NCBI RefSeq assembly: GCF_000520975.1
Contig: NZ_JACB01000019.1
Coordinates: 1 to 53,258, forward strand
Source: Aquimarina megaterium XH134
Lineage (GTDB): Bacteria; Bacteroidota; Bacteroidia; Flavobacteriales; Flavobacteriaceae
DNA length: 53,258 nucleotides
Reading direction: 5' to 3'
In this document: positions 25,591 through 31,897 of the stretch, one piece after another
Layout of the letters: the number at the start of each line of letters is the position of its first letter
Numbering within the stretch: the first letter of the stretch is position 1
The notes under the pieces: generated by a model
What the model was told of the DNA's origin: nothing
What the model saw: only the letters and a program-made list of their open reading frames with translations
The model's database searches: none
Program-made: the position numbers and the translations under genes

Positions 25591-25616
25591 TTTATAGAAT
25601 CTTTCAAGGAAATAAA

Positions 25617-26027
25617 TTACGCTTCTAAAATAATACTCGTTTTTGAAGAACCATACTCTGCGATTTTTTCAAGAAAGGAAATAAGATGCTTATTGTTTCT
25701 AAAATAACCTAAAACACATAAGCAATCATCACCAGTAATTCTATCACAACTTTGCACTTCTTCCATTGCTTGTATTTGTTTTTGAGCATCATTTGATCCT
25801 GTTGACCCTCGGTGTATTACTAATGTTATATATGCTTTAGTCTCAATGCCCAATTTTTCATGATTCAATTTTAGAGCATAGCCTTCGATTATGCCTTCTT
25901 CTTCCATTTGCCTAACACGTTTGCCTATGGCAGGAGCAGACAATCCCACTTCTTTTCCAATATTAGCAAAGCTTTCTCTAGCATTAATTTTTAGCATTTC
26001 AAGTATTTTTTTATCTAATGTGTCCAT
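25617..26027 (-). CDS. Lrp/AsnC-family transcriptional regulator
   Basis: A 136-residue regulator (slightly short for the family). The N-terminal winged HTH is MDTLDKKILEMLKINARESFANIGKEVGLSAPAIGKRVRQMEEEGII; the C-terminal RAM ligand-binding domain holds the usual AMEEVQSCDRITGDDCLCVLGYF strand-turn. It is the only clear minus-strand gene between intact sites and is divergent from a small membrane protein and a GNAT enzyme. The spacer holds an ATTCGAT inverted repeat, so it likely controls itself and the divergent pair. Confidence 0.92.
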   Translation of the reverse strand: MDTLDKKILEMLKINARESFANIGKEVGLSAPAIGKRVRQMEEEGIIEGYALKLNHEKLGIETKAYITLVIHRGSTGSNDAQKQIQAMEEVQSCDRITGDDCLCVLGYFRNNKHLISFLEKIAEYGSSKTSIILEA

Positions 26028-26100
26028 TTATAATCGTAATTTTAAAGTTATTTATTCGATTGTATCGAATTTAAATATACGATTATTAATTCGATTATAA
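26028..26100. promoter_or_regulatory. Candidate AsnC-type operator region
   Basis: ATTCGAT-TGT-ATCGAAT at 26054-26070 is a perfect 17-bp inverted repeat. Related half-motifs (ATAATCGTAAT, ATACGATTATTAATTCGATTATAA split over 26030-26100) surround it. It lies between divergent genes, where AsnC/Lrp proteins usually bind. Confidence 0.7.
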
Positions 26101-26193
26101 ACTAAAAATAAGATAATACATTCTATATTTGTGTTATAGTGTTTAAACAGGATAGTTTCCAATATAAATTAATCAAACAGAAAAAGATAAAGC

Positions 26194-26430
26194 ATGAGTC
26201 CATTTTTAATTGATAGTATTGGCTATACAGCTTTAGTTATCAATTTATATTCTATGTCTACCAAAGGCGAATATAAACTACGTTTAATATCATTAATCGC
26301 AAATATAGGTTACATTTTATATGGCGCATTAATTAGTGCTACACCAATAATTCTAGGCTGCACAATCGCTGTATTGCTTCATGGTTATCATATAAGAAGA
26401 TTACGAATAAATAAGAATACTAATGATTAA
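26194..26430 (+). CDS. Small YgjV-like membrane protein
   Basis: A 78-residue protein with two or three membrane helices (about 5-25, 33-50 and 50-66) and a basic C-terminus. The spacing SIGYTALVINLYSMSTKG...IANIGYILYGALISATPIILGC resembles YgjV/PQ-loop-like small inner-membrane proteins; the assignment is loose. It overlaps the GNAT gene by 8 bp, so the two are translated together. Confidence 0.68.
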   Translation: MSPFLIDSIGYTALVINLYSMSTKGEYKLRLISLIANIGYILYGALISATPIILGCTIAVLLHGYHIRRLRINKNTND

Positions 26431-26938
26431 AATAAAAATAGCTACGAAAGCAGATACAGAGGTTTTAGCACTTCTAGGTCGACTAACATGGGCTGAATCT
26501 CATGGTCATTATATCGAAGATAAAAACGATGTATTAAAATACCTTAACGAGAATTTTTCAGTTTTTAAAACGAAACAGAATATAAGCAATCCCAATCAAT
26601 TTTTCTATATTATTTATGTAGATGATTTACCTGTCGGTTATGCAAAATTGGTAGTAAATGTGTCAAACGAAAATATTACATCACAGAACAGTTGCCAATT
26701 AGAACGAATTTTCATCCTAAATGATTTTATACCCTTAAAAATTGGACAACAGTTACTAACCTTTGTTGAAGAGCAATCCAAAAAAATGCAATTGGATACC
26801 ATGTGGCTCACCGTTTACATAAAAAATAATAGAGCCATTAGATTCTATAAAAGAAATGAATTTAAAAACGTTGGAGAATTAAATTTTGTAGTCAATGGAA
26901 AAGGCTACGAAAATATAGTTTTCTCAAAAAAAATGTAA
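26423..26938 (+). CDS. GNAT-family N-acetyltransferase
   Basis: A 171-residue GNAT enzyme. The acetyl-CoA-binding motif A is LERIFILNDFIPLKIGQQLLTFVEEQ (Q/R-x-x-G/A-like IGQQLL), and motif B is YIKNNRAIRFYKRNEFKNVGELNF, as in RimI/spermidine-acetyltransferase-like members. It transfers acetyl from acetyl-CoA to an amine that cannot be predicted. It is co-translated with the small membrane protein before it and lies opposite an AsnC regulator. Confidence 0.88.
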   Translation: MIKIKIATKADTEVLALLGRLTWAESHGHYIEDKNDVLKYLNENFSVFKTKQNISNPNQFFYIIYVDDLPVGYAKLVVNVSNENITSQNSCQLERIFILNDFIPLKIGQQLLTFVEEQSKKMQLDTMWLTVYIKNNRAIRFYKRNEFKNVGELNFVVNGKGYENIVFSKKM

Positions 26939-26981
26939 ATATGCAAGACTATTGAAAATCTAGGAATAGAAGAAAAACTAC

Positions 26982-27152
26982 AGCCAACAATATATATGAT
27001 GTTATAGCAGCTAAGTAATCAATCTAATGGTTGTCATATTTTTGATTAGGCGCAATGCTTGCAGAAGTTAAAAGTTAGCAACCAATACGCAGAAAAATCG
27101 AAAAGCAAGGTAACATTTTACCTCGCAACGACACATATATTAAATGTTAGGA
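26982..27152 (+). other. attC-like site 28 (171 bp)
   Basis: R'' AGCCAAC at 26982 and R' GTTAGGA at 27146. Member of the 171-bp class. Confidence 0.85.
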
Positions 27153-27173
27153 ACAACTAAATAAACACTTTAT

Positions 27174-27836
27174 ATGAAAAAACATTTTCTTTTGATTATT
27201 AGCATTTTCGTCATATGTCACAGTTACTCCCAAGAATATTTTGAAGGGGAAGTCCACTACAAAATGGAAATTACTCCCACAATGGAAAATTTAACTCAAG
27301 AAATGCTTAAAAAAGAGATTGGAGATACCATTATAGGCTATGTACAGGAAAGAAAATATGCCATGACAAACAATGCCAAAGGTGATTTAGGAGCAATGAA
27401 AATGATTTTTTTATTGGATGAAAGCATAATGTATATAGAATATGAAAAATCAGATACTATCCAAATGTCTAGAATCGATAAAATACCTGGTGAGTTATTG
27501 AAAATGGAGGAAAATAATGACGATGTGAAGAATGTTTTGGGTGACAAATGCCCGTCAATACGTCTTGAATACAAAGATTCTCAATATGGATTAGAAACTC
27601 GCAGTATTCATTATTTTAATCCTAAATATCGTTTAAATAAAGAAGCATATCAAAACCACAAATATGGCTATTGGAATCTATTCGTAAACAAATCCGGATC
27701 ATTATCAGTAAGAAATGAAGATAATCTATATCCAATATATAAATCAGTAATGGAAGCTTTTAGCATTGAAGAAAAGGAAGTGCCAGATGAATTCTTTAAA
27801 ATTAGTGAAGGCAAAGTGATTAAATCAATGGATTAA
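27174..27836 (+). CDS. Secreted hypothetical protein (GLPGLI/DUF4412-like)
   Basis: A 220-residue exported protein: signal peptide MKKHFLLIISIFVICHSYSQ, then FEGEVHYKMEI, a start typical of small beta-rich Bacteroidota periplasmic proteins (DUF4412/GLPGLI-like groups). A Met-rich middle (NNAKGDLGAMKMIFLLDESIMYIEY) and a YWNLFVNKSG strand pair follow. Its exact family is not certain. Head GTTAGGAACAAC and tail GTTGTCAAC agree only with a gap. Confidence 0.72.
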   Translation: MKKHFLLIISIFVICHSYSQEYFEGEVHYKMEITPTMENLTQEMLKKEIGDTIIGYVQERKYAMTNNAKGDLGAMKMIFLLDESIMYIEYEKSDTIQMSRIDKIPGELLKMEENNDDVKNVLGDKCPSIRLEYKDSQYGLETRSIHYFNPKYRLNKEAYQNHKYGYWNLFVNKSGSLSVRNEDNLYPIYKSVMEAFSIEEKEVPDEFFKISEGKVIKSMD

Positions 27837-27842
27837 AGTAGT

Positions 27843-27973
27843 TGTCAACAACGTGTATAATTAATTACTGCAGCTGGCTAAGGGCGGGATCTTTTCTTAC
27901 AATTCACTATATTGTATTGCAGAATATAAATCGCATACCTAATCACAACTAACGGTACACGAACACGTTAGTC
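27843..27973 (+). other. attC-like site 29 (131 bp)
   Basis: R'' TGTCAAC at 27843 and R' GTTAGTC at 27967. ~130-bp class; the arms GTGTATAATTAATT and CGGTACACGAACAC are close to those of site 19. Confidence 0.8.
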
Positions 27974-27992
27974 ACAAGCAGGATAAACAACA

Positions 27993-28694
27993 ATGGAAGA
28001 AAAAGAAAAACCAAGACTTTCAAGATTAACTGCTATTCTTACCCAGCTACAATCCAAAAGAATTATTACAGCAAAACAACTAGCTGAAAAACACAATGTA
28101 AGTTTACGAACCATTTATCGAGACATAAGGACTCTGGAAAAATCAGGGATTCCAATTGTGACAGAGGAGGGTAAAGGGTATTCTATTATGGAAGGTTATC
28201 ATCTTCCACCTGTTCTTTTTACCGAGGACGAAGCTAATGCATTAATAACATTGGAACAATTGGTTATCAAAAATAAAGATTTGTCCTTTGTGAAGAACTC
28301 ATCTAGTGCAATAGAGAAAATTAAAGCCATTTTAAGATACTCACAAAAAGGAAATGCAGATTTGTTAGCTGACAGAATTTATTTTAGCGGAAACAATAAT
28401 GAAGAAAAGACAAGTAATAACCTAATGCAGATTCAATCCGCAATAACACAATATCATGTTTTAACAATTGACTACCATTCTTCAAAAAACAACCAAACAT
28501 TAAGAGATATAGAACCTTTTGCAATTTATAGCATCCACGAAAATTTTCTGCTAATTGGCTTTTGCCGATTAAGAAATGATTTTAGACACTTTAGAATCGA
28601 TTTTATTAAAAAAATTGTTACCAAAACAGAAACATTTAGCCCTCATAATATGACTATAAAAGAATATTTTGAAAAATATGTAAAAACCCAATAA
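27993..28694 (+). CDS. YafY-type HTH/WYL-domain transcriptional regulator
   Basis: A 233-residue regulator. The N-terminal DeoR-like winged HTH is RLSRLTAILTQLQSKRIITAKQLAEKHNVSLRTIYRDIRTLEKSGIPI (residues ~9-58), followed by a helical linker. A WYL domain (about 145-215) is recognisable from LTIDYHSSKNNQTLRDIEPFAIYS and NFLLIGFCRLRNDFRHFRIDFIKKI. WYL regulators sense small ligands, sometimes nucleic acids. The DUF4345 gene 69 bp downstream, behind a TGACA-N6-TGTCA inverted repeat, is its likely target. Confidence 0.92.
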   Translation: MEEKEKPRLSRLTAILTQLQSKRIITAKQLAEKHNVSLRTIYRDIRTLEKSGIPIVTEEGKGYSIMEGYHLPPVLFTEDEANALITLEQLVIKNKDLSFVKNSSSAIEKIKAILRYSQKGNADLLADRIYFSGNNNEEKTSNNLMQIQSAITQYHVLTIDYHSSKNNQTLRDIEPFAIYSIHENFLLIGFCRLRNDFRHFRIDFIKKIVTKTETFSPHNMTIKEYFEKYVKTQ

Positions 28695-28700
28695 CACCCT

Positions 28701-28716
28701 TGACACACCTCTGTCA
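28701..28716. promoter_or_regulatory. Candidate operator, TGACA-N6-TGTCA
   Basis: Inverted repeat TGACACACCTCTGTCA between the regulator gene and the DUF4345 gene, 12 bp upstream of a TACATTTG -7 box. A good candidate for binding by the WYL regulator. Confidence 0.7.
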
Positions 28717-28727
28717 CAGTACCAATT

Positions 28728-28735
28728 TACATTTG
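28728..28735 (+). promoter_or_regulatory. -7 promoter box TACATTTG
   Basis: Exact match to the Bacteroidota -7 consensus TAnnTTTG, 28 bp before the DUF4345 start codon. The stretch TTTACATTTGCAGA also resembles TTTACGTTTGCAGA at 14588. Confidence 0.6.
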
Positions 28736-28763
28736 CAGAAGTATTAATTAAAAACAACTAAAA

Positions 28764-29150
28764 ATGGAAATTATTAGAATCGCAGCCTTATCATTATCAA
28801 GCCTTTTGTTAATCTTTGTTGGTATAATGAGATTGAGTAATCCAATAAAAACCTACTTAAAGAATTCTGGAATTAAATTAGAAAATGATTCTAGCCTGTT
28901 GAATGAAATGCGAGGTGTCAGTTCAGTAATGCTTCTTGCTGGAATCCTTATTGCAATTGGAATATTTGTAGAAAGGTTATCTTTTACCTCACATTTTATT
29001 GCAATACTTATTTTTATAGGTTTTGTAATAGGTAGATTAATCAGTATGAAAGTTGATGGCAAACCGAGTAAACAAATTACTCAAGGAATTATGTTTGAAC
29101 TGATTTTAGGTGCGGCTAATGTTTTTTGCTTGATAAATATTTGGAATTAA
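28764..29150 (+). CDS. DUF4345-family membrane protein
   Basis: A 128-residue protein with four membrane helices (about 4-20, 48-68, 74-94 and 108-126). The pattern SSLLLIFVGIMRLSNP, NEMRGVSSVMLLAGI, GFVIGRLISMKVDGKPS and FELILGAANVF matches DUF4345, a family of unknown function often found beside regulators. It shares a cassette with the YafY-type regulator and has its own promoter. Confidence 0.86.
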   Translation: MEIIRIAALSLSSLLLIFVGIMRLSNPIKTYLKNSGIKLENDSSLLNEMRGVSSVMLLAGILIAIGIFVERLSFTSHFIAILIFIGFVIGRLISMKVDGKPSKQITQGIMFELILGAANVFCLINIWN

Positions 29151-29168
29151 ATTGCAAAATAATGCAGT

Positions 29169-29299
29169 GGCTCACAAAGTATATAAAAAATAACTCATTA
29201 AGTGCAAGACTCAAAGTTTTGCACTTTTTTATTACTTTAGTTTTAATAATGAAAACCTAGTAACTATAAACGCTACTTTTTATATACAAGATATTAGCA
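29169..29299 (+). other. attC-like site 30 (131 bp, decayed ends) with terminator-like hairpin
   Basis: R'' GGCTCAC at 29169 (expected GACTAAC from the head GTTAGTC); R' position reads ATTAGCA (29293). The inner AAGTGCAA...TTTGCACTT hairpin at about 29199-29227 followed by TTTTTT could also stop transcription. Confidence 0.7.
29199..29233 (+). terminator. Hairpin plus T-run inside attC site 30
   Basis: AAGTGCAA pairs with TTTGCACTT around a short loop and is followed by a T-run, the form of an intrinsic terminator for the regulator/DUF4345 cassette. Confidence 0.6.
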
Positions 29300-29324
29300 C
29301 CAATCAATTCAAAATCAGATAAAA

Positions 29325-29708
29325 ATGAAAATGAAAGTTACACCCGAAAAAAATGAAAAGGTTGCCAATATGATATTTGCATCCATTTATCCACTTTACC
29401 TGAATAGATTGGAGAAAAATGGTAGAACAAAAGAAGAACTCGACCAAGTAATTAAATGGTTTACTGGTTTTGATCAAGATGCTTTACAAGTACTTATTGA
29501 TGAAAAAGCAACTTTTAGAACATTTTTTCAAAAAGCTAAAATACATCCTAATGCACACTTAATTAAAGGAGTCGTTTGTGGTTATCGAATTGAAGAAATA
29601 GAGGATGAATTCGAATTGTATAAACAGTGTAGACGTATGGAAAAGCTGATTGACGAATTGGCAAGAGGTCGTAAAATGGAGAAAATTATGCGAGAAGAAA
29701 AGAAATAA
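29325..29708 (+). CDS. DUF2200-family protein
   Basis: A 127-residue soluble protein matching DUF2200 along its length: IFASIYPLYLNRLEKNGRTKEELDQVIKWFTGFDQ, LQVLIDEKATFRTFFQKAKIHPNAHLIKGVVCGYRIEEIED and the tail KLIDELARGRKMEKIMRE. The family is widespread, made of short cytoplasmic proteins of unknown function. The likely start is ATG 29325 or 29331. Confidence 0.92.
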   Translation: MKMKVTPEKNEKVANMIFASIYPLYLNRLEKNGRTKEELDQVIKWFTGFDQDALQVLIDEKATFRTFFQKAKIHPNAHLIKGVVCGYRIEEIEDEFELYKQCRRMEKLIDELARGRKMEKIMREEKK

Positions 29709-29714
29709 TAGAGG

Positions 29715-29778
29715 GGCTAATAATGTATAATAAATGATAGTCGCATATCGACTTATGTAATTGTTATAGAGGTTGTTA
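29715..29778 (+). other. attC-like site 31 (64 bp)
   Basis: R'' GGCTAAT at 29715 pairs with the preceding head ATTAGCA; R' GTTGTTA at 29772. Arms are degenerate. Confidence 0.62.
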
Positions 29779-29800
29779 TTTGTAATTAAATAAAAAGAAT

Positions 29801-29878
29801 ATGGGATTATTTTCGAGTTTATTTAGCAAAAAAAGAAATCAAAAGCTAATAAAACTGCTTTGGAGTATGCAGAATTGA
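29801..29878 (+). pseudogene. Remnant ORF of a small, decayed cassette
   Basis: A 25-codon reading frame (MGLFSSLFSKKRNQ...) on the 150-bp unit between sites 31 and 32. The following bases read ANKTALEYAELIN in another frame before a stop, so this looks like the start of a once longer gene broken by frameshift and deletion. Its head GTTGTTA and tail TGCCAAC do not match, supporting an internal deletion. Confidence 0.45.
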
Positions 29879-29919
29879 TAAATTGAGAACATTTGAAAGA
29901 GTTACTGAATTAAAATAAC

Positions 29920-29974
29920 TGCCAACAAAGTGTAAAAAAGCATAAAAACGCAGTTTAGCTAAAAAACGTTATGC
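29920..29974 (+). other. attC-like site 32 (55 bp)
   Basis: R'' TGCCAAC at 29920 and R' GTTATGC at 29968. Minimal class. The ATG of the next gene (29971) is part of R'. Confidence 0.8.
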
Positions 29975-30777
29975 CCAACAAGTCTATAGAGGAGAATAAG
30001 AATTTAATACAGTTTGCGCACTCAAATGGTTTTCCGGGAAAATGTTTTAATCATTTTTTAAACTCAATAGAAAATGCTGATATAAATTATGTCGAATTAA
30101 TGGGGCATAACCAATTCAAACTAAATGGGAATCTCGAAAACCTGGCTCTAGAAGTAATTGATTCTATAGAGAATAAGTTCAAAGAACCTGTAATTGGCAT
30201 TGGGCATTCTACTGGCGGAGTTTTAATATTAATAGCAGCTTCTATCAAGCCGCAGCTTTTCAGAAAAGTAATAGTAATAGAACCGATTCTTTATCATCCC
30301 TGGAAAAGGAAAATGATACATTTAATGAAAATATTTGGATTTGCAAATAATATTGGACCTGCGAAAAGAACATTAAATAGGAAATCTTTTTTTGAAACAA
30401 AACAAAAAGCCTACAAATACTTCAAGGGTAAGCAACTATTTCAGCAATTTAATGATCAGTGTTTTAACGACTTTATTGAATATGGTTTGAAAGCATCTGG
30501 AAATGGTTTTGAACTAGCGTTTAGCAAAGAAATTGAAGCCGAGATATATAGTTCTACATATACCAAGTTGCCAAGAGGAATTAACAAATTAAATGGAACA
30601 CTGATATATGGAAATAAAAGCAAAATGTTTAAAAAATTAGATGTAAAGTGGTGGAAAAGCAACTTTTCAAATTTTGATACAATCGAGCTTAATGAAGGGC
30701 ATTTATTTCCCTTAGAAAAACCTCTTGAAACTGCTGAAATTATTAATAGAATAATAAAGAACATATATCCTTTATAA
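29971..30777 (+). CDS. Cytoplasmic alpha/beta hydrolase
   Basis: A 268-residue hydrolase without signal peptide. The HSNGFPGKCFNHFL oxyanion region near residue 17, the nucleophile elbow GIGHSTGG with Ser80, a probable acid after TLIYGNKSKM, and the catalytic His in NEGHLFPLEKP near the C-terminus give the standard triad. It resembles esterase/lipase members of the hydrolase_6 type. Its start codon lies within the attC core. The expected complementary tail is missing downstream, so the cassette has been fused to the next one. Confidence 0.86.
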   Translation: MPNKSIEENKNLIQFAHSNGFPGKCFNHFLNSIENADINYVELMGHNQFKLNGNLENLALEVIDSIENKFKEPVIGIGHSTGGVLILIAASIKPQLFRKVIVIEPILYHPWKRKMIHLMKIFGFANNIGPAKRTLNRKSFFETKQKAYKYFKGKQLFQQFNDQCFNDFIEYGLKASGNGFELAFSKEIEAEIYSSTYTKLPRGINKLNGTLIYGNKSKMFKKLDVKWWKSNFSNFDTIELNEGHLFPLEKPLETAEIINRIIKNIYPL

Positions 30778-30800
30778 TGTATGTTGTAGCCAATTAGAAA

Positions 30801-31268
30801 ATGAACAGTAAACATATTTTAACTGAAGTTGGAAAAACATATTTTCTACTATCTATTGAATGCCAAGAAGAGTTCATTGCCAGTTCAAGAATCAACACTT
30901 TCAAAAGAGAGGAAATTGTAATACGCGAGCGACAATTTTCTAAAAAAGCATATTTAATTGTACAGGGTTGTGCAAGAGCTTATTATTTGAAAGATGGTAA
31001 AGATATTTCAGATTGGTTTACTTTTGAAAATCAGTTTATGGCTTCTATAGTTAGCTTTTTCAGTAACGAACCAAGTCCACGTTATATTGAGTTTGTTGAG
31101 GATTCAACAGTTTTAGAGTTTTCAAAAAATACGGTTGACAAGCTTTCTAGCAAGTATCATGATTTTGAACGTTTTATCAGTAAAGTTGTGACCGAAACTA
31201 TGTTAGGTTTGTGTGAAAGATTATATACGATTCAGTTCAATTTTGAAGAAAATAAAAACAATACCTAA
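30801..31268 (+). CDS. Crp/Fnr-like cyclic-nucleotide-binding domain protein lacking its HTH
   Basis: A 155-residue protein with a complete N-terminal cNMP-binding-type domain (IRERQFSKKAYLIVQGCARAYYLKDGKDISDWFTFENQFMAS, PRYIEFVEDSTVLEFSK). Bacteroidota Crp/Fnr relatives continue after LCERLYTIQFN with a DNA-binding HTH of ~40 residues. Here the frame instead passes into FEENKNNT and stops at attC 33. It is therefore a truncated regulator that should not bind DNA in the normal way. The truncation point coincides with the cassette end. Confidence 0.82.
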   Translation: MNSKHILTEVGKTYFLLSIECQEEFIASSRINTFKREEIVIRERQFSKKAYLIVQGCARAYYLKDGKDISDWFTFENQFMASIVSFFSNEPSPRYIEFVEDSTVLEFSKNTVDKLSSKYHDFERFISKVVTETMLGLCERLYTIQFNFEENKNNT

Positions 31269-31313
31269 CAAGGTGTAAATGCTTTTTAATGCATTTTACA
31301 CAAAACGTTAGCA
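31263..31313 (+). other. attC-like site 33 (51 bp)
   Basis: R'' ACCTAAC at 31263 and R' GTTAGCA at 31307. Minimal class with GTGTAAATGC and GCATTTTACAC arms pairing almost perfectly. Confidence 0.85.
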
Positions 31314-31336
31314 TTAATTATGAAAATCTATTAAAC

Positions 31337-31801
31337 TTGAAAAACATTTATACATATAATGCACCAATAAAAGGATTACTTATAATAAAACTTCTATTAG
31401 GAATCAGTTTATTATCTTTTTTTGTTTACTTATTTAAAAATGAAATCTTTCCTGATATCTGGACTTTTGCGGGACCACTACTTAGCCTTGCACTTATAAT
31501 AAATGGACTGACAAGCTCTAAAATAAAAGAAATAAATGTTCATAATTCACAGGAAATGATTGAAATCATTAAAGAATCTTTGTACTCAACAAAAACTAAA
31601 ATGATTAATTTTCAATCATTAAAATCAGAATTGAAATCAGAAAATGCAAAAAAAATATTCACACTTATAATTAAACTTAGATTAATCATTTCAGAAAATG
31701 ATAAAGAGATTGAAGAACTCAACAGTAATTTGTTTTCACTTAATAATGATAAGCTTACAAAGCTACATTCAGATTTAAAGACAGTATATAAAAATAGCTA
31801 A
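31337..31801 (+). CDS. Two-helix membrane protein, TTG start
   Basis: A 154-residue protein (from TTG 31337; earlier codons belong to the attC) with two adjacent membrane helices near residues 12-32 and 40-60. A long, charged, probably coiled-coil cytoplasmic part (about 75-154) is rich in Lys/Glu/Asn. No family recognised. Its stop abuts the last clear attC. Confidence 0.68.
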   Translation: MKNIYTYNAPIKGLLIIKLLLGISLLSFFVYLFKNEIFPDIWTFAGPLLSLALIINGLTSSKIKEINVHNSQEMIEIIKESLYSTKTKMINFQSLKSELKSENAKKIFTLIIKLRLIISENDKEIEELNSNLFSLNNDKLTKLHSDLKTVYKNS

Positions 31802-31869
31802 AACTAACAAAACCTATAAGCAATAGCGTGCCCTGCGAGATGGTACTGCTCATAACCAAAACGTCATCT
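31802..31869 (+). other. attC-like site 34 (68 bp, decayed R')
   Basis: R'' AACTAAC at 31802; R' position reads GTCATCT (31863). Short class with GCGTGCCCTGCGAGATGG loop. Last clear site on the plus strand. Confidence 0.65.
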
Positions 31870-31897
31870 TCAATAGCTCAAAATAATCTTACTACTA

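Larger units (their letters stand above)
432..31869 (+). mobile_element. Integron-type gene cassette array without functional integrase (CALIN-like)
   Basis: About 31 kb in which nearly every gene or gene pair is followed by a palindromic attC-like site with R'' (RYYYAAC) and R' (GTTRRRY) ends. Cassette heads and tails are complementary over 9-10 nt in most units, for example GTTAGCAATA at 1166 against TATTGCTAAC at 1760, and GTTACCATAC at 22025 against GTATGGTAAC at 22788. Nearly all genes are on the plus strand. The only integrase trace is the C-terminal fragment at the left edge. Site geometry and head-tail complementarity are seen directly; naming it a decayed chromosomal integron follows from what is known of attC sites. 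Confidence 0.88.

Noticed and set aside
1002..27152. REP/MITE-type transposable repeats instead of attC
   Set aside because: MITEs would be flanked by target duplications and sit at random between genes. Here each repeat's left end is complementary to the head of the gene unit before it, which only cassette logic explains.
1002..31869. CRISPR array
   Set aside because: The repeated elements are 50-190 bp, vary in sequence, are separated by genes and have paired core sites. There are no short identical repeats with spacers and no cas genes.
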